Source: Usnea hakonensis (lineage: Eukaryota; Ascomycota; Lecanoromycetes; Lecanorales; Parmeliaceae). From it: a stretch of 44,045 nucleotides of DNA. Each line of letters starts with the position of its first letter. The stretch's first letter is position 1. The notes below the pieces were generated by a model, which was given only the letters and a program-made list of their open reading frames with translations, did no database searches and was not told the origin of the DNA. Positions 33,366 to 44,045 of this stretch are shown one piece after another. The position numbers and the translations under genes are program-made. The DNA lies in assembly GCA_013423325.1 (NCBI GenBank), contig BLJB01000375.1, forward strand, positions 322 to 44,366, read 5' to 3'.

Positions 33366-34519
33366 AGATACACGACTAGTTCTAGAAGCACGAGTAGTAT
33401 CGGACCGAAGTAGTAGGTCTATAGTAAATACGATACTACGATCTCTCGGAGTATAAAGCTATAGTTGAGAAGCTTATTCGAATAGTAAATAAGTTTATTA
33501 TAGACTCGTTTAATTCGTCTTATTATAAAATTATTTAGTATTAATAATAGATAAAGCCCCTTTAGAATCGTGCTAACTATATTCGTTAAGTATAAGCTAA
33601 AAAGGAGGTAGAAAAGTAGATAAAAGAAGAGACTAAAAAGTAAGTCGAATAGACTAGAAAGAAGATAAACGAGCTATTTAAGTAATAGCTAGCTACTATA
33701 TAGACTATATTTAGATAATAAGTTATCGAGTTTAATACTAATATATTATTAGGGAACCGAATATAAACCGATAATAGTAATAGTATTTAGGATTTAAACG
33801 GAATAATAGCTATATAGAAGTAATAATACGAATATACTAAAGAAATTATTGTGCGTAGTACTAAGGCGCTAGACCGAAAGAGGCTTAGCGCTTCTCCGCA
33901 GATTACGAAGAAAGAGTATTAGGGTGAAACTATAATATATATAAGTAATACTATAATCTACTTAGTAAGCTTCTTAGTAATTTACTCTACCTACTTCGTA
34001 CGAGGTACTAAAAGAGGAGGATAAAAAGCTACTATACTAGACTACTATAGAGGATAATATCGAGATCGTTATAAAGAGTATATCTAAAAGTAGAAGTACC
34101 CTCTTTACGATCCCACGGCTATATACTATACTAGCTTCTAGAGACTTAGCTATATATCTTAGTAATATAATTTACTAGTATACTTTAATTCTCGACTTTA
34201 TACTTAATACTAAATTCGGCTATATTCGTTATATAGTAAGTAAAGAGGCCTTAGACGAAAGATAGTTATTATAATATAATAGAAAGATAATCGAAATAAC
34301 TAGATATTAACTAAGAAGGGTATCGAGTAAGTATAGAAGTACTACTATTAGCTAGAATTTAGCTCTATTAAACTAGTTTCGATTCGATAATATCTCGAAT
34401 AATACGCTATTCGACTTATTTTTTTAGATTTAGATTATATGAATTATAATCTATATACGGAGAAAAGAGTACTAAAAGTACTTAATTTTAGCGATTTTCT
34501 TACTTTATATATTAGAACT
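33366..34519. other. AT-rich repeat DNA continuing from 25938, no gene
   Basis: This is the other half of the sequence split by the gypsy insertion. A charged stretch around 33600-33680 (Lys/Glu-rich in one frame) suggests an old coding region, but stops are frequent. The palindrome-bearing segment 33744-33900 resembles 7050-7190. Confidence 0.55.
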
Positions 34520-34697
34520 ATAACTAGATCTAGATTAATAGTAGTATATAACAAGGATTTAATTAATAGGGAGGTAAAATCTATATATAGATATAAGAAA
34601 GATATATAGACTAGAGTAATACTAAGGCGCTAAACCCGAATAGAAAGAAGGTTACGTATCTTCTTTAGCCTTATAAGTAGTTATACTCGTAATATTA
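34520..34697. repeat. Direct repeat, uninterrupted copy
   Basis: 178 bp matching 36781-36957, differences being C-to-T or G-to-A type. It preserves the site without the inverted-repeat element that sits at 36140-36781. Confidence 0.8.
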
Positions 34698-36139
34698 CCC
34701 CCCCTCTTTAGAAGGTATATCTATAGGCCTTAAGAAATAATATCTATCTATTATATATATAATATTATACCGTTTAGGGGCTTCCGAAATAAAGTAATTT
34801 AGTTATAAATTAGTAAAATAGTTAATAAAAAGGTGTTTCGATATAGAATAACTATTTAATATTCGATTTATAAGCGGAGACGAAATCGTTAAATAAAGGC
34901 CTCTTATTAGTTAGATCCTTCCGAGCCGAATCGAACCTTAATTACGGAGCCTTATTATAAACTTTCTCTAAAGGAATCTAGCTAAATATCGGAAGGTAAT
35001 TTCGATATAGGCTACTATCGACGATAGTAAGGCTCTAGGGATAATACTAAAAGATATTAGAGGGTCTTCGTACATATATTAACGATGGAAGTATACGTGG
35101 TAGGACCTAACTTAATGTGAATATTAAGAAATAAGAGCTTTTAGTAGTCTTTTCTCTAGCCGTAAACACACTAAAAAGATAATCTAAATCTATGAAAGTA
35201 AGGCGAATAACGTATTATCCGAGATATTATCGAATCGAAACTAATTTAGTAGGGCTAATCCCTAACCAATAATAGTACTTTTAGGCTTACTTAGTATAGT
35301 TCTTATTTAATACCTATATTAATACTATCTTTCTATTCTAGTAATTTATCCTTCGTCTAAGGCCTCTATAATTACTATATATCGAATGTAGCCGAGTTAA
35401 GAGGTCGAAAAAGAAGGTAGGGGAGGAGGCGAAGGAGACGATTTTTTTTTTTTATATACTAAGAGGTATTTAATACTTAGTGTTAAGAGTATCTCTTCGT
35501 AGTAGTATTAAGAGTATCTCTTCGTACTACCCCCTAAAAAATCGCCTTTACTATCTATTATCTTATGTTATTATAGTAGGCTTACTATTTAATATATAGT
35601 TATCGATATACTTAGTAAAGAGATCGATCGTAGTTCGTTTACTATTAAAGTAGACTTACTAGTATACTTTATTATATATAGTTATACTATACTTCGGCCC
35701 CTTACGGAGGTCTTACGATAGGCTCCGACTATACTTATACTCTAATAGTTATACTCCGTTCTATACCCTTATAGTAGACTTACTAGTATATCCTAGTTAT
35801 ATATAGATATACTATACTCCGGCCCCTTACGAAGATCTTATAATAGGCTTCGGCTATACCTCCTCTATTAGCGGTTATACTCCGAAATATAGTAGTATCG
35901 TATTACTTAGACGTTACTAGGGTACTCTATATTATTTAGAATATATCTAGATACTTGGTAACACCCCCCTATTAGCTTCTTTAAGCTCGCCTAGAGATAC
36001 GAGCGTCATAATATAGAAATTAGTAGTGTTAATAATAAAAGAATAACTAGAGTTATAGAGTTATTTAGTAACGGGTATTAGTAATACGTCGATATTATAT
36101 AACTCACGAATTAATTAATTAATATTAGAACTATAACTA
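34698..36139. other. AT-rich DNA with small duplications, no gene
   Basis: A short patch at 35080-35190 keeps some CpA/TpG. TTAAGAGTATCTCTTCGTA is repeated in tandem at 35484-35526. The larger duplication is listed separately. No protein motif recognised. Confidence 0.55.
35651..35884. repeat. Two-unit tandem duplication (about 110 bp, 124-bp period)
   Basis: Unit 1 is 35651-35758 and unit 2 is 35775-35884. Both run from TAGACTTACTAGTATA through CGGCCCCTTACG to GGTTATACTCCG or AGTTATACTCCG. Confidence 0.75.
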
Positions 36140-36781
36140 TTACTAAATCTAAAAAGTTCCTACTAAATATTAAATTACGAATCGCGCGAATCGCGCGATT
36201 CGTAAGAAATTCGTATAATTAGTAAGTCGACTCTACTAATAGTAGGAAATACGTATAATTAGTATAGTAACTTTACTATTCTTAGGGAATTTAGGNNTAG
36301 GGAATTTAGGCGATTAGAAAAAAAAAAAAAAAGAAAAAAAAAAAAGTAAAATTAAGTAAGACGCTAAAAATTAAGCGAGATACTAAAAATAAGATTTTAA
36401 AGTTAGCGAGAATAACGGGTAGTCTCTAGCGTTATAAATAATAACGCTATAATTCTAAAAATAGTCTAAATTAAATTTTTTTAAAAATTATATACGCGCG
36501 TTATAGGCTCGTATTAGTAAGTCTATTATATGTATTATAAAGACTAAATTAATTAAGTCTTAAAGACTTTATATAAATTATTTAAAAAATTATTTAAATT
36601 ATTTAAATTTTACGAATTTTGTAAATCGTACGAATTCTATAAATTATATATATCGTAAGGCGGACTTACTAACCTCGCGTATATAATTTAATATAGGCTA
36701 AATCTACTAAGTCTACTAAATCGTACTAACTATACGTACTTAACGAAATTCTTACGAAAATAAACTTTTTAGATTTAGTAA
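36140..36781. mobile_element. Terminal-inverted-repeat element, copy B (642 bp, heavily RIP-altered)
   Basis: Ends TTACTAAATCTAAAAAGTTC and the complementary right end, flanked by TA; against the empty site at 34520 the duplication could extend to TAACTA. It aligns with copy A through most of its length, with CpA and TpG of A reading TpA here. It contains an unresolved NN at 36296-36297 between two copies of TAGGGAATTTAGG. Confidence 0.82.
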
Positions 36782-36957
36782 TAACTAGATCTAGATTAAT
36801 AGTAGTATATAACGAGGATTTAATTAATAGGGAGATAAAATCTATATATAGGTATAAGAAAGATATATAGGCTAAAGTAATACTAAGACGCTAAACTCGA
36901 ATAGAAAGAAGATTACATATCTTTTTTAGCCTTATAAGTAGTTATACTCGTAATATT
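36782..36957. repeat. Direct repeat, copy interrupted by element B
   Basis: Matches 34521-34697. Another 18 bases of the repeat (ATATTAGAACTATAACTA) lie on the far side of the inserted element, ending at 36139. Confidence 0.8.
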
Positions 36958-37092
36958 ATAGACTTATACTACTTCTACTATTACTAATCTAGTATAATAA
37001 GATATAGTACTACTATTAATACCTCGCCGTTACTATCTCGCTATTATTAATAGCTATAGAGATATAGCCTTTTTTCTTTTTTTATAAATACT

Positions 37093-37132
37093 TATTACGA
37101 ATATTCTTTATAGAATATATATGAAGCCTTTA
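37093..37132. repeat. Repeat shared with 25549-25588, interrupted
   Basis: Same ACGAATATTCTTTATAGAAT core. Cut on the right by the inverted-repeat element beginning at 37133. Confidence 0.5.
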
Positions 37133-37407
37133 TTACTAAATCTAAAAACGTCTCCGGCGTTAATATATCTACTATCGTCTTCGGCCGCTCCATTGCGTTC
37201 CCGCTCTCTATCTCGAACCTCTAAAGAGTCGTCACATCTTCCCGGGTCCCCGCGACATATTCGTAACATAAATATTAAATTGCGAATCGCGCGATTCGCG
37301 CGATTTGCAAGAAATTCGTATAATTAGTAACTCAACCTTATTAATAGTAGGAAATACGTACGATTAGTATAGTAACTTTACTATTCTTAGGAAATTTAGG
37401 CGATTAA
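37133..37407. mobile_element. Terminal-inverted-repeat element, copy D (partial)
   Basis: Starts TTACTAAATCTAAAAACG after a TA, and from 37270 matches the left interior of copy A (AAATATTAAATTGC onward) up to 37407, where the second gypsy element begins. The 37140-37265 part is unusually GC-rich and unmutated and has no match in copies A or B. A 68-codon ATG frame here (37121-37327) spans repeat sequence and is not a gene. Confidence 0.6.
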
Positions 37408-37523
37408 TGTTAGAACCGGTACTAAGATATTAAGTAGATATAGTAATAAGACATTAAATCTAAAGAAGTCTAAGTATAAAGGTCCTCTTTAAATAGTGAG
37501 AAGTAAGGGTACGCTAGGCCCTA
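37408..37523 (-). repeat. Left (3') LTR of gypsy element 2, confirmed part
   Basis: Only the first 116 bp can be confirmed, because the right LTR is cut by the window end. The true LTR is probably longer. This copy still has TpG and CpA that read TpA in the right copy. Confidence 0.8.
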
Positions 37524-37726
37524 GCTTCGCTAGGGACTAGTATTAGAAAGATTTAATACTAGTAGTATTAAGAGCTTCTAAATACTAGGTCTAAATTATA
37601 CCCTAATAGTACCCCTCTCTTCGACTAGACCTAGTCCCTAGGCCTAAAGAAACTCGCTATAAATATAAGTAAAAAATAAATAGCTATAATAAAGTAGTAA
37701 GTACTAGATAGACTAGATAAAATCCG

Positions 37727-38005
37727 GATTATAATTATAAAACTCGAATCCGGGTAGATAAAGTAAGTTCCGAAATCCGGGTAATAAAAGTAAAAATAAG
37801 ATCCGGGTAAATAAAGTAAATTATAACTACTAGATTACTATCATAAATTTCGATCTCCGGGTAGCTAAGATAAAAAAATCGAATTTAACTTTTTTCGATA
37901 AAATAATTAAATCTAAAAGTTATTAGATTTTAAAGTTAGTAGGTCGAAAAACCCTAATCGGGTTAGTATAAAATCCGGGTAAATCGGGTAAAATCCGAAT
38001 ATAGG
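37727..38005. repeat. Dispersed ATCCGGGTA short repeats
   Basis: At least six copies of ATCCGGGTA(A/G)AT-type words, several followed by AAAGTAA, are irregularly spaced inside or next to the left LTR of gypsy element 2. Confidence 0.55.
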
Positions 38006-39199
38006 GTAATTAAGATAAATTATTAGATTCCTATAAGATCGAATTTTTTTAAAAATAATTAAGTTATACTATAATACTTATTTCTATACCTAGTTTATTA
38101 TATAAAAATTCTATATTTTATAAAAATATAGTATTTTAAAAAAATTTTATATAATATAATAAGTATATACTAAATTTTAACTAAAACAAGGTCGGAGGAT
38201 ATATATAGAGTAGGAATATTTCGATTAGTAGATATTTTTCTAATTATATATATACTATTATAAGGCCTTCGGGCCGACTTACTAATATAGGGTAATTATA
38301 CTAATAGTGGCTATAGCGACTAGGGGTAGTAGAAACTAGGGAGTAAGCCTATCGCTAGGGTCTCTATAGGGGATATCTATACTTCTTTAGTTATATTAGT
38401 TTTATAGGCTTAATTAGTATTCTCTAGATCCTACTAGTCTCTTAGGGGCCTCTAGATATAATCGGGTTATTTCTATAGTAATTATCTATTATATTTTAGG
38501 CGCTATCGAACTCGTTAGTATTAGTATAATATTACTCGTTATTCTTATTAAAACCGGTCTACTTAATACAATACTAGAGTTAACTATAGTATTAATAAAT
38601 ATCTAAGATATCATCTATCTCTTAATACTTATAGTTATTAAGTACTATAGATACTAGAGATAGGACTATCTAACCCGGTAATAGATTATTAGGGTATAGT
38701 ATTAGTAAGTTCGGGTAGAATATTAATTTAAGTCGAAATATACTTTTTAGTAACTTAAGCTTATAAGTAGTTCCCGCTTAATCTATAATTTTAAATAGAC
38801 TAAGTTATTTATAGTCTAAATCCTTATATAGCTATATAGTCTTAATATTTCTAATTAATAATATAACTAGGTCGCCTTTTTTAAATAATAATTTCTAGTA
38901 ATATTTAATAGCTTAGTACTCTATATTAGTCTATATACTAGTAAGGGTAGCCTTACCGAATTAGAGTAATTCTTCTATTTTAGTAGTAATCTTAATAGTA
39001 ATATAGACTTATAGATATTCCCTAGTAAACTTATAGTTAGTAGTATTAGGGCTAAAGCTTATATACGGATAGAATCCGGCTTATTAAGGTAGAATAAAGA
39101 TAATCTAGTAACCGTTATATTATTATTATTATCGCTAAATTCTACTATAGAGATCTATTTTATCTAGTCGCTTTACGCGTAATTATAATAAGTCCGAAG

Positions 39200-41300
39200 A
39201 TCTTTCTTAACTTTTTAGTTCGCGCGTTCGGACTAGCTATCTATTTAAAGGTAGTAGATAGTAGAGAGGTTCGATTTAATATCTAATTATTTATATATTA
39301 ATTAATATATATTCGAGGCAAACTAGGGTTTATTATTTAAGGTTATCGAGAACGAGAGACTATATAAGCGATAAATATACTAAATTAGAATTATAGTAGT
39401 CTCTTCTATAGATAAGCCTCTTTTACTAAAGTAGTATAGAATATAGTAGCGTTCTTTAGATAAGCGGTCTATAATAGTATAGATAATATTATATCTATTT
39501 AATAGAGATAGGCCGGTAATAAAATCTATTATAATATTTTATTAGTATTATTTAGATATTAGTAGGGATACTAGTAAGCTATACTTTTTCTAGTGGGATA
39601 TCTTACTATAGTAGTAGTCTACGTAATTATAAACGAAACGGATAATAGATCTAATATACTCTAGCTAGTAATAATAGTAATAAAGGAAAGTAAGAGTTCT
39701 TCTTTTCCTAGAGTAACTATTAGAACTTTAGTTATAAATTTCCTTAAGTAAGTCTATTTATAGGGACTCCGGTATCTATAATAGGCCTTTTTTATATAGA
39801 GTACTATCTATAATTCTATAGTTATTAAGTCTAATTTTATAAAGTCTAGAGTAGTTATTAATAATTATCTCTCTATATTCGTTATATCCTTTATTAGTCT
39901 TATTAGTAGTTAAGATTCTTTCGAATATTCCTTCTTCTATAAATATATAGTATATATCTACTTAGTCCGGGGTAAGAATAATTTATTATTATTATTTAAT
40001 TCTATTATTATCCTCCTCTAAGAGTATAGTTCTAGATATATAAATAAAGGTATCTACTTTTTTATTATATTTACCTACTTAGAAAATAACTTAGAAGTTA
40101 AATTTTAAAAGTATATCTAAATATCTAGCTTATTAGTAACTAAGTTTCTTACTATCTATAAAAGTCCTTAAGACTTAGTAGTTAGTAAAGATTTAGATCG
40201 AGAGGTCTATAAACTCTAGTTCCTAATACTAGTATTCTAAGTATTAAATAATTACTAGTAGCTCTTTATTATAAATATAATAATTATATTTAGCGGGGAT
40301 TATACTCTTACTATAATATATAACGGGGTAAAGAGTCCCTTTATTATTATATTAGAAGAGTATCCTATTATTAATATAATTAGAAGAGTCTATTTCTATA
40401 ATTATTTACTTTCTAGAGTTAAAATATCTAAAGATAGAGACTAAAGTTATCGCGGTTTTAAAAGATTCGAATATTTTAGTATAGTCTTTAGTCTATAAGA
40501 ATAAATTATCTTTATAAGCGAGAGCTACTAAAGGCTTAGCGATTTTAGAGAAGCCTTTAATAAATCGCTAGTAAAAGTTAATAAAGCCTAGAAAGCCTTA
40601 TATTTCCTTAAAGTTTATTAGCTTTTCTTAGTTAACTACGACTTTAATCTTCTTAAGATCTATTTCTAGATTATTATTAAAAACTATAACTCTAAAAAAT
40701 ATTATTTTAGGGATATTAAATTCGTACTTTTTAATATCTATTTATAAGCTAGTATCTCGAAGCTTTATAAGGATCTTAGTAATATAGACTTAATATTTCT
40801 TTCTAGTCTTATTATAGATTAAGATATTATCTAGGTACGCCTAGTAGAAGTCGTTAATATAATTAAATAATATATTATTAATATATTATTAGAAGGAACT
40901 AGGACCGTTATTAAGACTAAACGGGAGGATTTTATATTTATAGGACTCTAAAGTAGTAATAAAGGTCGTTAAATCTTTACTATTAAAATATATTTAAAGC
41001 TTATTAAAGGCCGAGATAATATTAAGTTTAATTAGATATTTATAGTTTTAAATCTTCTTAATTATCTCCTCTATTAGGGATAACGGATAGCGAGTTTTCT
41101 TAATAATTATATTAAGCTTTTAGTAATTAATATAAAATTAAAAATTATTATTAGCCTTAAGAGTAAAGAGGATAGGAGAGTAATATAGAGTTTAATTAGA
41201 GATAATAAACCCTTTAAATAAGTTTTTAGTTAAGTATTCCTTTACCTTTTAGAGCTTATATAGTAATATATAATAAGTATAGCTTCTAGGTAATATTACG
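39200..41300 (-). pseudogene. Degraded pol of gypsy element 2
   Basis: Approximate limits around the reverse transcriptase block at 40814-40837 and the integrase core at about 39420-39535. The intervening RNase H was not pinned down. No frame longer than a few dozen codons survives. Confidence 0.75.
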
Positions 41301-43929
41301 TCTATAGTTAATTTAATCTTATAATTATATAAGTAGTAGGGAGGTAGCTTATTAGCTTATATATAATTAAATATATCTATATAATCTAAGTACTTTAGGG
41401 GGAGCTTAGTTTAAATATCCTTTTTAGTAGTATTATTTTTAATAGTATTAATATATAGTTCCTCTATCCTATATCGGGCTTTAAATACTAACTTCTAATT
41501 AATATCCTTTATTAATATAGTAAAGGTCTTTATATTAGATTCGTAACTAAGGATTCTAAAGGGGGCGGCCCTTATAGCGAAAATTAAGAAGGACTTATTA
41601 ACCTTTATAGATTAGAAATAAGATAGGATCCTAGATATAGAAGATAGATTTTTTAGAGTTAGAGGCGGAGTTTTTAATATAAGAGATAGAGTATCTCTAA
41701 TAGCTTTAGTTATAGAAATAGATAGCTAATTTAGAAAGATAATAGTATTATTTACTATATTAAAGATAACCCGATAATAATTTATTTAAGACTTTTTTAG
41801 AATAATAGTATATTATTCTAAATTAATAATAAATATTAAATAGATAACCTCTTAATAGTTATTAACTTATAGAGTAAGATATAAGATATAAATAATAAAC
41901 TAGTTATAGATCTAACTATTAAATCCCTTTATAAGTTTAGGCTTAGATAACTTAATAGGAAGAATATCTAATTTATAACTTATTTCCTTAGCGACCTTAG
42001 TATTAATAAAGACGTATACTATAGCCCCTATATTTATAAGGGCTTATTTATTATTAGTCTTTCTTTAAGAGAATAGTTCTATATCTATAAAAAAAAGGTC
42101 TCTTAGCGAATAGTTCTAATTTATTTAGAGGGTCCTTAGATACTATATTAGAAAGAATATTTATATATAAGGATACTATCTTTTTCCCCCTTACCGCGTT
42201 ATTAGCGGAGAAGACTAGTTTTCTAAATTATAAGAGGAGTTAATTTCGTCTTCCTTAAAAGAGTCCTTTATAGGGTTATTTACTATTAGCTCCTTAATAT
42301 CTATAGCTCCATTCTTCTTATTTAGAAGGAAGGGATTAGGATAATTATATATAAAATATTTAGTTAAGTTATAGCTATAATAATCCTTATTCTTAATAAA
42401 GATAAGCTTAATAATTTCACCTAGACCTATAAATATCTTAGAGCTTTAGGGTTTAGAATCTTTAGCTTTATCTTTATTAGTACTACTACTACTATAGTTA
42501 GTTTTCTTTATAGTATAATATTTATTATCTCTATAGATTAAATATACCTTAATCTTATTAATAGACTTAAAGGTAACCCTATAATTATTTTAGATTGAGT
42601 AAAGTCTTATAGTAACTTTCTCTTTTAGCTTATAGATTAACTTAATTTATAAATAGTTAAGTTTATCTTTAAGTATTATAAAGTCTATAAAAAAGTCTAT
42701 AAAATAGTAGCTTCCTTATATAAGGGATTTAAATTTATAATATAAATTAAGCTTTTTATTTAAGTCCTTAAACCTACTTTTTAGATAGTTAAGAAGATCC
42801 TTAATAGATTAGAAGAGATTCTAGCTATTATTATATAGTTAATTAAAATACTACTTTATAACTTTCCTAATTATATAACTAATTATATAATTAACTTTAT
42901 CTAGATCGTCTATATAATAATTAGTATTTTTATATAATTTATATTTAACTTTTTATTTCTATTTATTCTAGATAGGATTCTCCCTATCTATAAGGATAGG
43001 GGATATTAGGGTATTTTTTATATATTAGATTTTAGTAGTTATAGATCTAAAGACTACTATAATAGTAACTAGTTATTTAACTAGGTCTTCTTATATCTAT
43101 TTAACTTTAATCTATAGTTCTTTAAGCTAGATTTATATATTATTAGACTTTATCTAGAGTAAGATATAGTATTACTTCTCCCTAATTAGAGATTTAGTAA
43201 TAGAATCTTTTTTAATATTTACGATATTAAGCTTAAACTAAGTAGTATCTTTTATTAAGATTAAGATATTATAATCTTTAATAATTTTAATAGCTTTCTC
43301 TCTATCTTAGCGGAACTAATCTATTATTTAGACTATTAGTTCGAGGTTACGAGTAATCTAGAAACGGAGGTTAGTAGTATCTTAGATTTCTAGAGGTAAA
43401 GAAGTATCTATTAGATAGTTAAAAATATCTTTTATTCTAATTTAGATAGTAGTCTAATAATTATTTATACGTTCTATTAGAAGAGTAGCGGAATTAATTA
43501 ATAGATTATAGATAGATATCTTTATAGGGGTAATAGATTTCTTTAATTTAGAATTAAGGGTTTTAAAGGATTAGAAAGACCCCTTAGATTTATAAGTAAA
43601 GCGAGTTATATAATCGAGTTTTAATTATATTAGAAAAAATAAATATTAAGGGAGTTATACTAAATAACTTAACTTTATAGTTAGAAAGGTAATTAACTAA
43701 TAATTAAACTAGTTAATTAATAATTAGGTTTCTAGAATACTATATAATTTAGGCCCGCTAGAAATATTCTATATAGCTTAGAAATATTAGGGTAAATACT
43801 AAATTTAATAGGCTTATTCTTTTTCGACTTAAGTCTATCTTAAATCTAGTAACGTTATTACGTTCGCTTATTAATCGAACGATATAATAATATTATTACT
43901 ATTATATAATTACCGGAGATTTAATATAA
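41300..43929 (-). pseudogene. Degraded 5' part of gypsy element 2 (gag/protease region)
   Basis: Assigned by position between pol and the 5' LTR. No motif was securely recognised in it. Confidence 0.4.
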
Positions 43930-44045
43930 TATTAGGACTAGTATTAAGATATTAAGTAGATATAATAATAAGATATTAAATTTAAAGAAGTCTAAGTATA
44001 AAGGTCCTCTTTAAATAGTAAAAAGTAAGGGTACGCTAGGCCCTA
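43930..44045 (-). repeat. Right (5') LTR of gypsy element 2, partial
   Basis: 116 bp matching 37408-37523, differences of the CpA/TpG to TpA kind, truncated by the window end. Confidence 0.85.

Larger units (their letters stand above)
37408..44045 (-). mobile_element. Second Ty3/gypsy retrotransposon, runs off the window
   Basis: A TGTTAGAACCGG-type LTR start at 37408 is repeated at 43930 (TATTAGGACTAG), with the copies matching over the 116 bases available before the window ends. The minus strand carries degraded pol: reverse transcriptase Y-L-D-(D)-I-L-I-Y at 40814-40837 (second Asp codon now Asn) and an integrase core with DFITGL and IDRLSK phrases at about 39420-39535. Stops are dense. 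Sequence differs from gypsy element 1, so it is a separate family. It inserted into copy D of the inverted-repeat element. Confidence 0.88.

Noticed and set aside
37093..37268. Possible solo LTR with TGTTACG-like start and CGTAACA end
   Set aside because: No target duplication, and the match to 25549 stops after about 40 bases. The inverted-repeat end at 37133 explains the boundary better.
37121..37327. 68-codon ATG frame inside the AT-rich block, a possible effector-like gene
   Set aside because: It starts in a repeat shared with 25549, crosses the left end of inverted-repeat copy D and ends within sequence shared with copies A and B. It has no convincing signal peptide.
1..44045. CRISPR arrays, bacterial-type operons, tRNA or rRNA genes
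   Set aside because: No regularly spaced identical repeats with unique spacers, no Shine-Dalgarno-led gene runs and no recognisable tRNA or rRNA sequence. The introns and RIP signature show a fungal nuclear genome.

Overview
The window is nuclear DNA of a filamentous ascomycete (Pezizomycotina type). The evidence is genes with 46-74 bp introns (GT...CTGAC or CTAAC...AG), fungal gene families, and two long AT-rich blocks that carry the signature of repeat-induced point mutation (RIP). In those blocks CpA and TpG are almost absent (both changed to TpA) while CpG is kept. I cannot name the species.

Layout: (1) 1-7720 is an AT-rich, RIP-degraded mosaic. It holds a LINE-like gag remnant, a Ty1/copia-like gag-protease remnant, a 634-bp terminal-inverted-repeat element and a minisatellite. 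(2) 7721-22830 is a GC-balanced island with all the credible genes: a repeat-containing protein of unknown function, a GNAT acetyltransferase, a two-intron short-chain dehydrogenase/reductase (SDR), a HeLo/SesA-like N-terminal-domain protein and a cysteine-rich protein. It also holds several decayed genes. One is a condensation/Tri3-like acyltransferase pseudogene upstream of the SDR. Another is a coiled-coil-like gene broken by RIP-type stops and by a 617-bp hAT-type MITE with perfect 18-bp inverted ends and 8-bp target duplications. (3) 22831-44045 is a second AT-rich block. It contains a complete but dead Ty3/gypsy element (25944-33360, 234-bp LTRs, 5-bp target duplication) nested in older repeats, further members of the terminal-inverted-repeat family, and a second Ty3/gypsy element (37408 to beyond the window end). 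Both gypsy elements are read on the minus strand.

How it fits together: the island looks like accessory territory squeezed between AT isochores. The dead acyltransferase next to an intact NADP(H)-type SDR may be what remains of a small metabolic cluster. Stop codons in the island pseudogenes are mostly of the C-to-T kind (CAA/CAG/CGA to TAA/TAG/TGA), so RIP or RIP leakage seems to have killed genes here as well as transposons. I found no new multi-gene system. The most informative features are the nested transposons, whose copies preserve different degrees of RIP, and the MITE-split gene. The function of four of the five intact genes cannot be stated beyond family or motif level.
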